DNA from: Phoronis australis
Taxonomy: Eukaryota; Phoronida; Phoronidae
Reading direction: 5' to 3'
NCBI GenBank assembly: GCA_002633005.1
Contig: NMRA01000089.1
Coordinates: forward strand, 558,001-622,000
DNA: 64,000 nucleotides
Positions within the stretch are counted from its first letter, which is position 1; every line of letters begins with the position of its first letter. Under the pieces are notes generated by a model. The model was not told where the DNA came from and did not search any database. It saw only the letters and a program-made list of their open reading frames with translations. Shown here piece after piece: positions 12,501 to 24,200 of this stretch. The translations under genes and the position numbers were made by a program.

Positions 12501-14040
12501 ACGAACCGCCAAACACGGTTTACGGACAAAATGAAGATGTCAGCTGACCCAGGAAGCGATGAGTCCGTGACCCGTGTTTGGCGGTCGGTTAACCGTGTTT
12601 CCTCGTGAATACGAGTCCGTGTCCCGTGTATTTGGGTGCGTGGATTGCGTTTTGTGAGTCCGTTCCCGTGTTTGTGAGTCGGTGGACGGTGTTTGCAGGT
12701 CCGTGAGTCGTGTTCATGCGTCCGTGCCCGTGTTTATGAGTCCGTTGTCCGTGTAGTTTAGGTACCTTGTATTTGGCTCCGTGAACAAACGTGTCAATAA
12801 GATCCCACATAATTAAACAAAAGACGGTTCACTTGGATGGTTATGTGGGTTTTCTCAACAGTTAGATGTATTTTGAGTGTTGCTAGTATACCAGATCCTC
12901 TTTTCAAAACCAATTCATAGTCTATATGTAATAATAAAGAGGCGTCGAGTATTTGCTCTGCACTTGTTGCGCTAAGTATTTTAGAATCAATCTTATGGCT
13001 TTATGTCAGTTCAAATTTGATGAGAGCTGCAATAGACTTTTTGCCTGGAAACCAGCAGGGATATGGTTCTTTCACAAAGAGCTGTCTATTGCTAGAAATG
13101 CCTGGGAGATTTGAACTCGAGTTGCACATGTTTACCGGTAAACCTCCGGGACATTAACTTCATTTTCATACACCATACAAATTAAATTAAAGTAGTCTTC
13201 CGAGTTTTAAAAGTGCTGGACCTGAGTTTGACGAATAAGACAGTTAAAATGCAAATCAACTTTTTGTATGTGATACATATTCATTATAACAAATCATGCT
13301 TGTTTGATCAGCATACAAAAAAATTCTTGCATTCTCTAACAATAATCGTGGAGAATTGATGTCCCCAGAAAATCTGAGGTTGTAAAACTGTTTAATTTTG
13401 TCAAAGTTTACTTTGTCAATTAAAAATATATGTTTGGTTTTAAAAACCTGTATATTTTGTTTATTTTCAATTCCAAAGACTTTAACTCCAATCAAAAATG
13501 AAAAACAAGGATTTAGCAACTTTAAAGCCCCCAATCCATCCAGGTTTTGTAGAAATTGACATTTGATCCAATTACTGAATTTCATAGTTTAGAGCAAAGC
13601 AAGAAAGTCTTCTAAGCAGAGCACCATCTCATAGCCAAGGATTTATCTTGACATTTTGTCCAATTTCATTACAAATGTGATTGCGTCGTTTTGTGAGTGC
13701 AAAACCATGTGCATCTGGAAAATGGTGTTGTTTAAATCTAAACTTTTTCGTTTTAATAAACACTTGTACTAACAAAACTTGATGTAAAAACTAAATATTC
13801 TCTTTTCATCCAGGCTGGCATGTTGAAAATGGAAATGCTGATGGACTGAAGCCTGACTGTTTGATTTCTCTCACCGCTCCGAAAAAATGTGCCAAACTCT
13901 TCAAGGGCCGACTGCATTACCTGGGTGGACGATTTGTGCCACCATTACTTCAACAGAAGTACGACCTCAAACTACCACCTTATTCAGGCACTGAGTGTAT
14001 TGTGGAACTGCCAGTTAATAACTCCATTAAGGAGCAATAG
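233..14040 (+). CDS. NAXE: NAD(P)H-hydrate epimerase, 3' part of gene (5' end outside window)
   Basis: NAXE (YjeF_N family, also called AIBP) interconverts the R and S forms of hydrated NAD(P)H so that the dehydratase NAXD can repair them; it acts in mitochondria and cytosol. Visible exons are 233-341 (or its second copy 2044-2152), 7936-8049, 9974-10244 and 13814-14040, all with GT-AG borders and matching phases. Together they encode 239 residues plus a split codon; vertebrate NAXE is about 288, so only the N-terminal targeting region is missing. Seen motifs: [15 protein letters not shown] in the first exon, the phosphate-binding loop [20 protein letters not shown] in the second, DALFGFSFK and IASIDVPSG in the third, then WHVENG and [10 protein letters not shown]. 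The family is very conserved, so identification is secure. The gene converges with SYMPK. The only oddity is the doubled first exon. Confidence 0.95.
569..1302. mobile_element. Repeat element rich in 'AAGCGCCCA' motifs, short terminal inverted repeats
   Basis: The left end ACCGTAAAT (569-577) is matched by ATTTACGGT (1294-1302). Inside, 585-760 holds several diverged copies of a motif like GTTAAGCGCCCACC. It is absent from the second copy of the surrounding duplication. No transposase is visible, and the N gap at 1290 lies inside it, so the right boundary is tentative. Similar AAGCGCCC-rich tracts occur near 5380 and 6910. Confidence 0.45.
1290..1290. other. Assembly gap (single N)
   Basis: One ambiguous base. 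Like the other two N positions in the window it lies between two near-identical blocks, which suggests a scaffold join of unknown true length. Confidence 0.85.
1812..2378 (+). repeat. Direct duplication around NAXE exon, copy 2
   Basis: Partner of the block at the left edge of the window, offset by about 1811 bases. The N at 1290 lies between the copies. It reads as the other allele of the same locus rather than a second exon. Confidence 0.88.
2044..2152 (+). CDS. NAXE: NAXE internal exon, copy 2
   Basis: Second copy of the same 109-nt exon, 1811 bases downstream, with identical acceptor and donor sites and an identical protein. This copy is contiguous with the rest of the gene, so it is the natural one to join to the exon at 7936. 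Confidence 0.9.
2379..4891 (+). other. NAXE intron sequence without recognisable features
   Basis: Part of the large NAXE intron (2153-7935). I see no exon-like open frame, RNA gene or clear repeat ends here; short open frames have no family resemblance. Confidence 0.6.
4892..7143. mobile_element. 2.25-kb DNA transposon with CAGGG termini in NAXE intron
   Basis: The left end begins CAGGGGTATACTTAG and the right end, read on the other strand, begins CAGGGATATACCCAGG. Just inside both ends is the shared motif CTACTCGCCCAGTC. The paired termini and CAGGG start recall hAT-like elements. I could not find a convincing target-site duplication and no transposase is readable, so it is probably non-autonomous. 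A small open frame on the + strand (6266-6466) inside it has no recognised relatives. An AAGCGCCC-type repeat is nested near 5380 and 6910. Confidence 0.6.
7790..7824. repeat. Short palindrome in NAXE intron
   Basis: Two perfect 14-base arms (7790-7803 and 7811-7824, CACATACGTATCAC) around a 7-base centre that repeats part of the arm. It lies about 110 bases before a NAXE exon. Confidence 0.7.
7936..8049 (+). CDS. NAXE: NAXE exon with the GPGNNGGDG loop
   Basis: 114 nt, phase 0 at both ends, between TATTGCAG and GTAAGTG. It encodes 38 residues that contain the glycine-rich nucleotide/phosphate-binding loop GPGNNGGDG followed by CARHLKLF, the signature of the epimerase family. Confidence 0.93.
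9048..9279 (+). repeat. 72-bp direct repeat in NAXE intron
   Basis: 9048-9119 and 9208-9279 are near-identical (GACTTTCCTGTTA to CTCACTGTGTGT) with a period of 160 bases. No coding content is evident. Confidence 0.75.
9974..10244 (+). CDS. NAXE: NAXE central exon
   Basis: 271 nt between TTCCAG and GTGGGT, encoding 90 residues and one base of a split Gly codon. It starts GYKPTIFYK, contains DALFGFSFK, and ends IASIDVPSG, where the conserved Asp of the active-site region lies. The split Gly is completed by the next exon. Confidence 0.93.
12151..12236. repeat. Imperfect hairpin in NAXE intron
   Basis: The arms read TAATGTG...AATTTAGCAAAA and their complement TTTTGCTAAATT...CACATTA around a loop of about 10 bases. 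AT-rich; it could be a tiny foldback element. Confidence 0.6.
12341..12769. repeat. 429-bp foldback with tandem-repeat arms
   Basis: The outer ends CAAGGTACCTAAACTACAC (12341-12359) and its complement (12751-12769) are perfect. The arms stay complementary inward for about 190 bases to a centre near 12530-12555. Each arm is also a tandem array of about nine diverged 20-24 bp units of the type GAGTCCGTTCCCGTGTTT. It lies in the last NAXE intron, has no coding content, and no second copy is in the window. Confidence 0.85.
13814..14040 (+). CDS. NAXE: NAXE terminal exon
   Basis: 227 nt after CATCCAG. It encodes [14 protein letters not shown], the SLTAPKK motif and [10 protein letters not shown], then a C terminus ending KEQ before TAG at 14038-14040. 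The protein end lies close to that of vertebrate NAXE, with a short extension. Confidence 0.93.
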
Positions 14041-14335
14041 GTTTCCATGGTAACGTTTGGTGGCATCTGCCGTAGTGAGTGATTGAGTACTTAGTATTCA
14101 GGCAGGCGTTTCCTTTTTGCCGGGTTGAAAATGACAAACTATGGTGATTCAATTGACAAGTGAATGAATTTTTGATTCTGATGATCAAAGAGGATCAGCG
14201 AGGCTGCTGGTAGAAATTCCCAAGAGAGAAAAGAAAAAAGGTGGACTACAATTCAGCTTTGGAATTACGTGAATGTATACTGGTCTGTTTATTTATTGAA
14301 GTATACACAAAGCGTGTCGCGATACATTCTGCTGG

Positions 14336-14341
14336 AATAAA
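14336..14341 (+). terminator. Candidate NAXE polyadenylation signal
   Basis: AATAAA about 300 bases after the NAXE stop codon. A later AATAAA near 15818 is an alternative. Without transcripts the choice is open. Confidence 0.35.
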
Positions 14342-15884
14342 ATGATTGGTTCTGGTCTGTACCCAATTAATTTTGAAACCTGCAAGTCACTACTTAAGTA
14401 AAGAAGTGCCAGCCCTTCAACAGTTTCAGTCAAACTCTTGAATTCTTTTCCAATGCTGCGTAATCTAAACGACTAGACTTTTTAAAAAGTTCATGAATTG
14501 TCAAATCGGCAGCAATCGTCTCACGAGATTGTTAAGGAGGCCAAAATCACCTGACGATTGGCTGTCATTGACTGCTTTGCGGCTCGCACGCACCAGGTGC
14601 CACCCCTACCCAGTTCCATGATGAACAGGAGCACACTCAAGTATACGTGTCATTGCACTTTTGAAGTTGGTTTAACACTAAAGGAAGAAAACCAAGTTTT
14701 TTGGAAAGTGGTCAACTAAAACAAAAGCCTCATCAATTTTCAAAAATATGACGGATCAACGCCTACCATGCATTTTTAACCTAATGAAGAACTTTAGTAT
14801 TGTATTTCAGAAATTGTGTTATAGGATGACCTGGGTGTGTTCCCTTACTGTGTAAAGAAGTGTAGAATAGGTTGGAAGTCAACCAATCTTATTGATGTTC
14901 AACTGGGAATGTGTGGGATAATGATAAATTACTATAAGTATGGCCGAATGTAACTGCATGCTGATTCATGTCAATGCCAGGAGAGTCCTGTTATTGCTGT
15001 CACATTTGACCCCACAAAATTACCTTTAAGCTGTTGTATTTGTCACTACCTGCGTTTTAGCAAGTGTCATTTTGTTTTGAGCCTTTTCTATGAGGGATTT
15101 TCTGAAGCTACGTGAAACTGCTTAAGAGCTTGAATGTCGCATATAATTTGTGAGGAACATTTGAAGTCAGCAGTTGATTGAATGCTTTTAACTTCTGAAG
15201 GGTGCAAAATGTAAATTGCAAATGAACGTTCAGAATCCTGTGCTTTGCTTGACGATAAGCCCACTAGCTTGTGGCACTGGTAAGCATTGTGCTTTTAGCA
15301 GATATTGAACACTGGTACAGCTCTGGAACCTGCCATGGGAATTGTTATTCATATGCGTTGTGATTATAGGCCATTTTGGCGTTTAGCTTTGAAAGTGGCT
15401 TTTGTATATATTAGTTCAATGTTTAGTGAAACTCTCATAAGTCAGACTTGCATGCATATAGTCAGGATTTTTGTAACACTATGACGAGGTTCTGCAGTTT
15501 GGTTGTTCTAGTTTGTGAACTCTGCTTTTCAAATGGTTAGATCTGACTTGTGTGAGTTTTACTGTGCGCTTTAAAGTCGTAATAACTTTATTGTACAAAA
15601 TATTATGTTTTTGGAAATTAAAAATGCTTTGTTTGTATTCCGTCTGTGGTTTTTTGCTGAATTGTCATGTTAATTCTTTTGCTAAGTAACACCCAACGTG
15701 GTGGAAATGTGGAATTATATTTTGTAATGTACACCTGTCATAATACTGCACTTGGTGGAAACTGGACTATTGTATGATTTGGAAAGATTATGGAGTTATA
15801 AACCAGTATCATGGAGTCAATAAATTGCAATATTGACTGCTACTATGGTAACACTGTTTCAAATTTTGTAAAATTTTCTCTTGA

Positions 15885-16136
15885 AGCTACCCCGCCCAGG
15901 GCTTGGAATTTACCCGTTTTAAGAGGGTTTTTTCTTTTCTTACTTCAATTCCCTCTAATATTTAGTTTCCAATTTCCTTTTTTCATCTCTTTTTTATCAT
16001 TATTTTGATTTCATTCATGCAAATGTTTTTTACAGTTAAATTTTACAACACAAAAATATTTCTATCACATAAGCCTATTTATTTGTCATCTGGAAAATTT
16101 TCCTTTTGTTATTGGCTATTCCAAGCCCAGCTACCC
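15885..16136. mobile_element. hAT-like MITE with possible 8-bp target duplication
   Basis: The element of about 236 bp has inverted ends GGGCTTGGAAT near 15898 and ATTCCAAGCCC near 16118. It is bounded by AGCTACCC on the left (15885-15892) and AGCTACCC on the right (16129-16136), an 8-bp direct repeat as expected for hAT target sites. A diverged copy in the opposite orientation lies at about 35845-36097. No coding content. Confidence 0.65.
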
Positions 16137-18826
16137 TTATTTGGTAAAGATTAGATTCTTATCTCTTATTATTCATCTAAAGCCTAGACTACTGTGCCAC
16201 CAACATGTCATGTGGACTATGACATCAGATTTGTTTTTAAACAACTATAAATTATTAGTCAACAGGTGAATGCAAATGACTCACAGTCATACTGTTGTAC
16301 AAACTTGGCGCATCTTCAACTTAAGGCAGCTCAGACTTTCAATACACACCATTTCTGCACATTAGCGTGTGCACTGTGAGTGTACCGACACGAAGCTTGC
16401 AATCGAATTGATATTATTAGCAAATGACAATTGTGGATTGTTTTGCCTTAAAAATTACCACTGTATGACCACAAAATATATCTTTCCAAAATTTAATACA
16501 TTGTTCCATTGTTCATTCCACTTGTCTCTTGGAAGTTTTTTAAAATCTCAACGTTTTGGGTAAACAAACTAGAAACTGACTTTCCAAACGACTGCTCGAC
16601 ATACGATCCAAAACCCAAACACAGACTTGTTCCATGAATTACTTGGCTGATACCAGCAATGATATACCGATAATGAAACAATTTGTGACTCTCACTGTCA
16701 AAATCATGGTTTTCATACCCACAAAAATGTGATCGACTAGATCTACACCTTGGCCATTCTCATATTTTTGGCCGTCTGAAAACCAAGATATTGACCTTGG
16801 TGAAAGTCAATCATGTAGCAAGGTAGTCATCTTTTCAAAGCAGAAAAGTTGCCGCCTTGGCAACTATTTTTGTGGAAATCCTTCAAGTATTACCGTAGTT
16901 GATGACTTCAAGTAGTTGAAGCATACTCGAAGCGTGCTTATGACAGGTTTTTGACATTTAATGAAGCCACTTCCAGTGCCATCGTTGAAAACCATCGTTT
17001 TGTTTCATAATGCATTAACATATTATTGATGCCTGTGACTTCCAAATTTGTCTCAAAGCGGTGCTTTAATAGTGACAAACAATATGCTGGCATTGTATAT
17101 GAGAACCTATGTCATCACATTGAAAATTTTTGTCTTCTTTGATGGAGATTGATAGAGATGAGCACAGGCCTTTGAGTCTATCGGTTCTCGTATCCAGCAT
17201 TATGTATAGTTGTCATTGGGAGATTCAGGTGCATTGGAGATAGGTGCAAAATTTCAAGTTGTAATGCCACCTGGTGGTGCAATACTGATCAGATACATCC
17301 GGCAACTTGCAGGTACTGTCCTCAAACTGCCAGTTTTCCTGATGTTATTTTTGAAAAGACAGATAAAAACTTATTTTTCTTAGGGGTGCAACTTCACTCA
17401 AGTTAGAACTATTCTGCATAAGATAGAAACATACAAGCCAGATTTAAAAATGGTACTTAGAACAGATAGGTGAAGTCTCTGTGGAAAGAAATGTAATTAA
17501 GGGTGCACAATAAAAAACATTTTCTTTCCAGCAGCAATTTTTTTGTATAAGGAATATAAATGGCACAACTGCATGTCTAAGGATACAAACAGTCTTATTC
17601 TAAAAAAACAAGTTTAATCAAAAACATGAATTTTATTACCATAGTGAATGTTCATGGTCAGACAAATGTGACATAATGCTCATTCTACAGCCTTGACTGA
17701 GCTGCAGGTTGTTAATGTGAACAATGTGATGAAAAATTTCAATAGCAACACTTGGAAATAACAAGAAACTACTTACAATAAATTCTTACGAAAAACATCA
17801 CGCAAGTTTTGATTTTCAATGTAACGCTGAATAGGTGATAAATTACTTGCTTTAACATTTCTGACATTCAAGTTATACTACAAATACATTAACCACTTAA
17901 ATGAGATATTGGACAGTTTTTGCACTCCTTACTTTACAAACCATGTGATGGAGTTCCGAGGCGTAGCAAAACATGAACTGGACAAGGCATGACATTTAGT
18001 ATAATGTCAACTTGCCAAGTATGACATGGCACAATTCCCAGGTTACCGAATGAGAAACAAGCTCATCAAAAAGAAAACCGCATGCGTGGCAGCGCGATGG
18101 CCATGGTCTGAACAAACGACGGTCAGTTTCAAAAGCGGGCATGTTTGACATATGGACCGAAGGAAGGAAATGAAGGCCAATTTCCAATTCAGCTCTTACC
18201 TAAGGAGAATGCAGATCAAAAAGGCAGGCATTGTTCGCGCATGTATCATGGTCAGGGCCGAGTTTTTTTAATAGGCACAATCTCTCGACTGAAGTTAACA
18301 TCGGGCACTTTGCTTGTAATGCATAACGATACCTCACAATGGAACCAGCACTTTTTTGCCAAACAATTCAGACTTCCATCTGTTCTTTTGTTAAAGTTTG
18401 AAAGTGAGGTCGAAAGTCTGCTGCAGGTGGTAGATGTACTCATTTCAAGAAATAAATATGACTTCTGATTTGGTTCCAAGTCACAAAAATGGCAACTCGG
18501 GATTTGTACCAAGTTGTCGAGCGAAATCTTTCATATTGGCAAGCTGCATATTGCCAAATCAAGCACTGCTTTAACTTGAGTTTAGAGTGGAACATGTAGA
18601 TCATTACAACAGTTACAGCTCAGTCAACAAGAAGATACAACATTGCACAATAGAACAATCTCCATTTTTCCTGTATTCAATGACACAATGAAAACAAGGC
18701 TAAGTCAGGTAGCATACAAGTATGATAAGTGTGACTGAATCATCAGACAAGCTTCTTGCTGCTTAACATGACAAATAACAGGTTCTGCTATTGAATGGTA
18801 ATGCCACAGTGAGCACCTTTTGCTAC

Positions 18827-19274
18827 CAGGGTTTTTCGTAGATAAGCCCACCTGATGAAACGCCCATTGGCAGCGTTTATTCGGAAAATCATACCAAATA
18901 AACACCCATGTCCGTTTATTTGGTGTTACAACTTCTGGTACCAAGTGTCCAGATAGTGAGGCATTCATTCGGAAAATTTCCTCGTAAAAGCCAGCAAAGC
19001 GTCAACTTTTGGTCACAAATTCAGTTTTGTGGAACATTCATTATTTACAATAAGGAACAAAGTGTTGGTGAACTATGCATTTATTAACATAAAATTTAAA
19101 AACAAGATTATTTATTTTAGTAAAAAATGTCAAAGTCAGGAAACCTAAAACTTACCATTTACGCATCCCCCTTTTTTGAATAAACGCTTGAGCATTTATT
19201 TGGTGTTACTAAGACGTTTGAAATTTTCCATTCTCCGAATACACGCCAATGGGCTTATCTACGGAAAATCCCAG
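18827..19274. mobile_element. 448-bp non-autonomous DNA element
   Basis: The left end CAGGGTTTTTCGTAGATAAG is matched on the other strand by CTGGGATTTTCCGTAGATAA at the right end. Both continue into AGCCC and an ATTCGG motif, so the inverted repeats are at least 40 bases. CAGGG-type ends suggest a hAT-related MITE. No target duplication was clear. Confidence 0.7.
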
Positions 19275-19487
19275 TATGATGAAACTGTCACCATATCCAG
19301 AAACATGTTCCTTCGTCATTAACACAAAGGCGAGCAATGGATGAGGGAGAAAGACTATGCCAGAACTGCAATTTGTGTATTCTGACTTTACAAACAATGA
19401 CAACCACACAACTACTTGTCACAAACTCTCTACTGACTGACCACAACACCAGATCTTAAGTGCTGAAGCCAGAATACTTATTTGCAT

Positions 19488-19752
19488 ATCAATAGGTGAC
19501 AAATCAACAGCTGGCAAATCAATAGCTTACAGATAGTCAGAATGGACATCTACATACCAAAAGCTTACTGATTTTCAGAATGGATATATGCATATCAATA
19601 TCTTATAGATTTTCAGAATAGACATCTGAATATCAATAGCTTACAGATTTTCAGAATGGACATCTGCATATCAATAGCTTACAGATTTTCACAACAGATA
19701 TCTGCATATCAATAGCTAAACATATCAATAGCTCACAGATTGTTAGAATGAA
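19488..19752. repeat. ~39-bp minisatellite
   Basis: About six diverged units built around CATATCAATAGCTTACAGAT and TTTTCAGAATGGACATCTG, in tandem. It lies about 200 bases beyond the SYMPK stop codon, within or just past its 3' UTR. Confidence 0.85.
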
Positions 19753-19950
19753 ACACTGCAAACAGGTGATAGCCAGTCCCACCCACTGATAAGTAATATT
19801 GAATAAGAAATTGGACTGCATGCATTGCACTGGATGCCTTGATTAGCCTGGTTCTAGCATTGAACACAAATGTTGAATGAGATCTCCCACTGAAGATGTC
19901 CTATTTACACAAGGGTGAATTTTAATGTGAAAGAAAGTGTCCCTGCAATG

Positions 19951-21277
19951 CTACTTTTTACTGCGTGTACTCTTTCGAGTCCCCGTAGATGAAGCAGACT
20001 TTGATTTGGCTGGCCTTCCTCTTCCACGAATTTTATCAACTTTCACAGATTCTTCAGCATCCTCCTGCAATAATGAATATTGAAACTAAACATAACAAAA
20101 CTGGGGAACATTTTCATGGCTAAGAAATTATGACACAAAGCAGCTTGAAGCTGATAATCATAGTAAAATTTACCCCAAGTTAAACCTTAAAGTCATTCAA
20201 TACATATAGGTGTTCAAGATACAGGGCAGCATTTTATAAATCCTTTAAAAAGCCCAAGAGTTTCCTCATTCAAATGTCTACGGTAACCTTGTCGCTTAAG
20301 ATGAGACATTATATATGGGGCCTTCAGATGATGTTACAAACACTGGACCCTCTGTAATGCGTGCAGATGCTCTTGTCCAGCAGATTTGAAATGGATTTGG
20401 GAATCGGATCAGTTGTCTCAATGGCTCTGTGGACTGAAATATCTGCCTGGATTGCAGAAAGTCCAGGGTGCAAGCCCCGTTCTAAGGCGACATAATGTGA
20501 CCGTGTCACTACTTAACACAAGCGCAAGTCTTTCCATAAAAATCAGAGGTTACCTCTTTTTCCTCTGCCTTGTCCCCATCAACGACATCTGTGCTGGCAT
20601 CCTTCTCCACCTTGGGCTCTACAACATCTTCACTCCCCTCTGTACCTGCCTCATTTCCCTCTGCACCCGCCTCGCTCAGCCTTTCGTCAATCTTCTCAAT
20701 GGGCTCCTCAATAACTGGTTCATCTTCCACTTGTTTGGGGATGTCCAATTTTTCTTGCTTAATCTTAACCTCTTCATCCTGAGATTTAGGAGCTTCTGCA
20801 GATGCTGTTTCTGCTTCTACACTCTTGCCAGCTCCTACATTGCTTTCCTTCTTTTGTTCATCTGTCGTCTTGGTGGTGGTTGAGGGGGTGGAAGGGGTGG
20901 AGGGGGCCGAGGGTTCCGGCTTCTTCGGAGCTTGAGACGGAGCGGTCATGGAAGATCGAGAAGGAGGAGTCTGTCGAGGGCTCTGTGAATAAGGACCTGG
21001 CATCCTGCTGATAGTCTTAATCGGCCTGGCTAGAGAGCCAATACTTTGGATGTTTTGAGGTTCCTGAAATCCCAAGAAAAACAATTACAATAAATCCTGC
21101 TTTATATCCTACATCCAGTCAACGATGTATTTGCTTGGACCTTGCATAACTAACGAGAGATGCATTTCAGGAGAAACTAAGGTAAGAAGTGCATTATTTG
21201 TGTATCCTTACTTGCGACTGACGCTTTCTCTCCTCAGCCAAACGCTGTTGCTTCATCCTTTCTTCCTCAATCTTTTG
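19951..21277 (-). CDS. SYMPK: SYMPK exons 28-30: charged C-terminal tail
   Basis: Exons 21212-21277, 20554-21063, 19951-20064. Exon 28 is a short, highly charged helical segment ([19 protein letters not shown]). Exon 29 is 170 residues of Ser/Pro/Thr-rich then acidic low-complexity sequence, less conserved than the core. Exon 30 is basic, with RGRGRPAK resembling an AT-hook, and ends SKK before TAG. Confidence 0.9.
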
Positions 21278-24200
21278 CTACAAACGGTAACGTTTAAAAT
21301 GTCATACCAACATACCTTCAACTCAATGCATCTACTAATTTGTCCTCATCAGTTACAACAGCAACAGTAAACAGTTTTTACTCAACATGTTAAGTCAACT
21401 ACCATGACGACATCAGTGACAAAAGTTGAAAATCAGGACAAGACCACTACTACTTTAAAGATGCTATGTCTCATTAAATTGTGATATGCAAATGAAGTCC
21501 TAGTTTACAAACAACCCCGGGTCTTCCGGTGTGACAGAAACTAACAGATCTGGACAATGCTCTGGCAAGACAAACGATGCGTGTAAAAGAGCATCCTGGC
21601 ACTGACATTCAAGTCTGATTATCAAGTATGACATTGTAAGAAACCTTAAATAGCTTCTCCTTCTCAGCATCCTTTATTTCCTGCTTGCCGGCATCTGGCG
21701 TGAGAGTATCTGTGAAGCCAGGAGGGTGCTCCACCACACGGTTCTCTAGCACATCCATGAAGTCTTTAGTGATGTGTGCCACCTGGTGGACCAAGAAGAA
21801 ATAAGAATTATAGGAATGCTGGCAAGTAAGGTTTGCGTAGTTTTATACACATACACTTTAAACAGATGGAGGATTCATAGTCTTGTCGTTGTCGAGATGC
21901 AATACATAGACCAAAACATCAGCACATACCTGGTTGGCTGTGAATGACTTGACGTGGTTGAGCAGCGGTTCCCTGAGGTCGGGGCAGATCTCAAAGGCAC
22001 TGCTGAGGTGTTGTGGTGAAAGCTGCAGCAGGACCTGGAAGGACTGAGGCTTGGTGCGCTGACAGCAGCGGACAAAACCTTCCCAGACCTTCTTGTGTTT
22101 CCAAACCTGGCCATGACAGAAGCATAGTGTAATTAAAAGTCAAGATGCTTTTAAGTGTTTCAGTAAACATTTGAAATGGATACCATTGCTAGAAAACAAT
22201 TAGTAAGTAAAACTACAATTTTATCTAACCAAATGTGACATCACATTCTGTGCATTAGGTCTTTGTGCTATTTGAATGTGATGAGGCCATTCATGGTGTA
22301 TTAAGATGCAAATCAATGACGATTATTAGTCATCTGGCAGAGTTCAAACATGACACTGTATTTATCCACAACAAATTCCCAGGATATACATCACTGTGAA
22401 GTGTCTCCAATATATCACCACACCCTTGTGATTAGACTGACCACTCTCAGACTGACCGCAATACGACAAACCTGTTTAGTTATGAGCCTCTGCAGTATGT
22501 TCATGACAAAACCAAGTAGCCTGGGGTACATGGTCAGTGACTGGATGACCGTCCTCATGAGTAGGGTGGGTAAAGGGGTCTGATCCATCAGCTGCTGCAT
22601 GACCACTGCTAGTACTTCCTGGGTATAGATGGACTTCTCAGCGAAACACAGGCTTGTGGCTAGAAGAAGAAAAGTGGGAGCTACAGAAAAGGGAGAGTTA
22701 CAGAAAAGGGGGGGGGGCATATTCAGCTACTAAAGGAAAAGTCCTCTTATAAAATAATAGACAGTCATCCTTTCACTACACTGATTAAACAGCATGTATT
22801 TAATCACAAAGTTTGTTGCTATTAGGCCTAATCAAAATTATGTTTGTGTCCCGTGAGACTGATCGTAATATATGCGTGTGATTCAAAACATTTTATTTGC
22901 TACATGACAATCTATTTTTCAGTATCGTAAAAGAGGAATATTGTTGCAACAAAAATGAGCCTCTCAACAAATAACAGTGGAAAAATAAAACATTTTAGCT
23001 TCTTACCTCGCCATCTCAGAGGGGACTTGGAAGGGCAAGGAAATAAAAAATATTTTAAGGGTGGTCTCATCTGTATGTTTTGAAAATTGGAACTACAAAT
23101 GAGAACAATCGATGACACTGACATACATTGTGCAAAATGACAAGAACTCAGGACTTATAACATATGTAACACACGTGTCACCAAAACCCAACAAAAGACT
23201 CATCAAATTGTCATCACCAAAAAACAAATAAGTCAAAACATAGGTGACTTTTGAGAAACGTTAAGAGAAAAATGTGGAAACCTTTGATAATGGTCTTCAT
23301 GTCAGCCTTGGTCAGGTCCACATTATGGAGGGCAATCAACAGCTCGGCTGGTGATAGAGGGCCTGCATAGCTCATCTCTCCTGGTGGAACAGTATGATCA
23401 ATCAGTATAATGGAAGGTATGAAAATTTTCTAAGTTAAATTAATTGGCTTTCCTGTAGAAAGAACAATCAAAGCTGCATTGCGCTCTCTTAGCAGGCTAA
23501 AANCTATGTCTCATTAAATTGTGAATACGCAAATGAAGTCCTAGTTCACAAACAAACCCGGGTCTTCCGGTGTGCCAGAAACGAACAGATCTGGACAATG
23601 CTCTGGCGAGACAAATGATGCATGTAAAAGAGCATCCTGGCACTGACATTCAAGTCTGATTATCAAGTATGACATCGTAAGAAACCTTAAATAGCTTCTC
23701 CTTCTCAGCATCCTTTACTTCCTGCTTGCCGGCATCTGGCGTGAGAGTATCTGTGAAGCCAGGAGGGTGCTCCACCACTCGGTTCTCTAGCACATCCATG
23801 AAGTCTTTAGTGATGTGTGCCACCTGGTGGAACAAGAAGAAATAAGAATTATAGCAATGCTGGCAAGTAAGGTTTGCGTAGTTTTATACACATACATACA
23901 CTTTAAACAGATGGGAGTAACTGACACTTGCTTTATGGAGGATTCATAGTCTTGTTGTTGTTGAGAAGCAATACATAGACCAAAACATCAGCACATACCT
24001 GGTTGGCTGTGAATGACTTGACGTGGTTGAGTAGCGGTTCCCTGAGGTCGGGGCAGATCTCAAAGGCACTGCTGAGGTGTTGTGGTGAAAGCTGCAGCAG
24101 GACCTGGAAGGACTGAGGCTTGGTGCGCTGACAGCAGCGAACAAAACCTTCCCAGACCTTCTTGTGTTTCCAAACCTGGCCATGATAGAAGCATAGTGTA

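Larger units (their letters stand above)
14041..18826. other. NAXE 3' UTR and intergenic sequence
   Basis: Apart from the 3' UTR and one small hAT-like element (15885-16136), I see no gene. The open frames present are short, lack splice-site support and resemble no family I know. Confidence 0.55.

Noticed and set aside
12341-12769. A CRISPR-like array, because of regularly spaced repeats
   Set aside because: Animal genome, units are contiguous without unique spacers, and the array is inverted on itself.
20509-21084. A single 191-residue - strand protein covering the SYMPK tail
   Set aside because: It is exon 29 (20554-21063) with readthrough into introns; the splice sites and neighbouring exons show the true borders.
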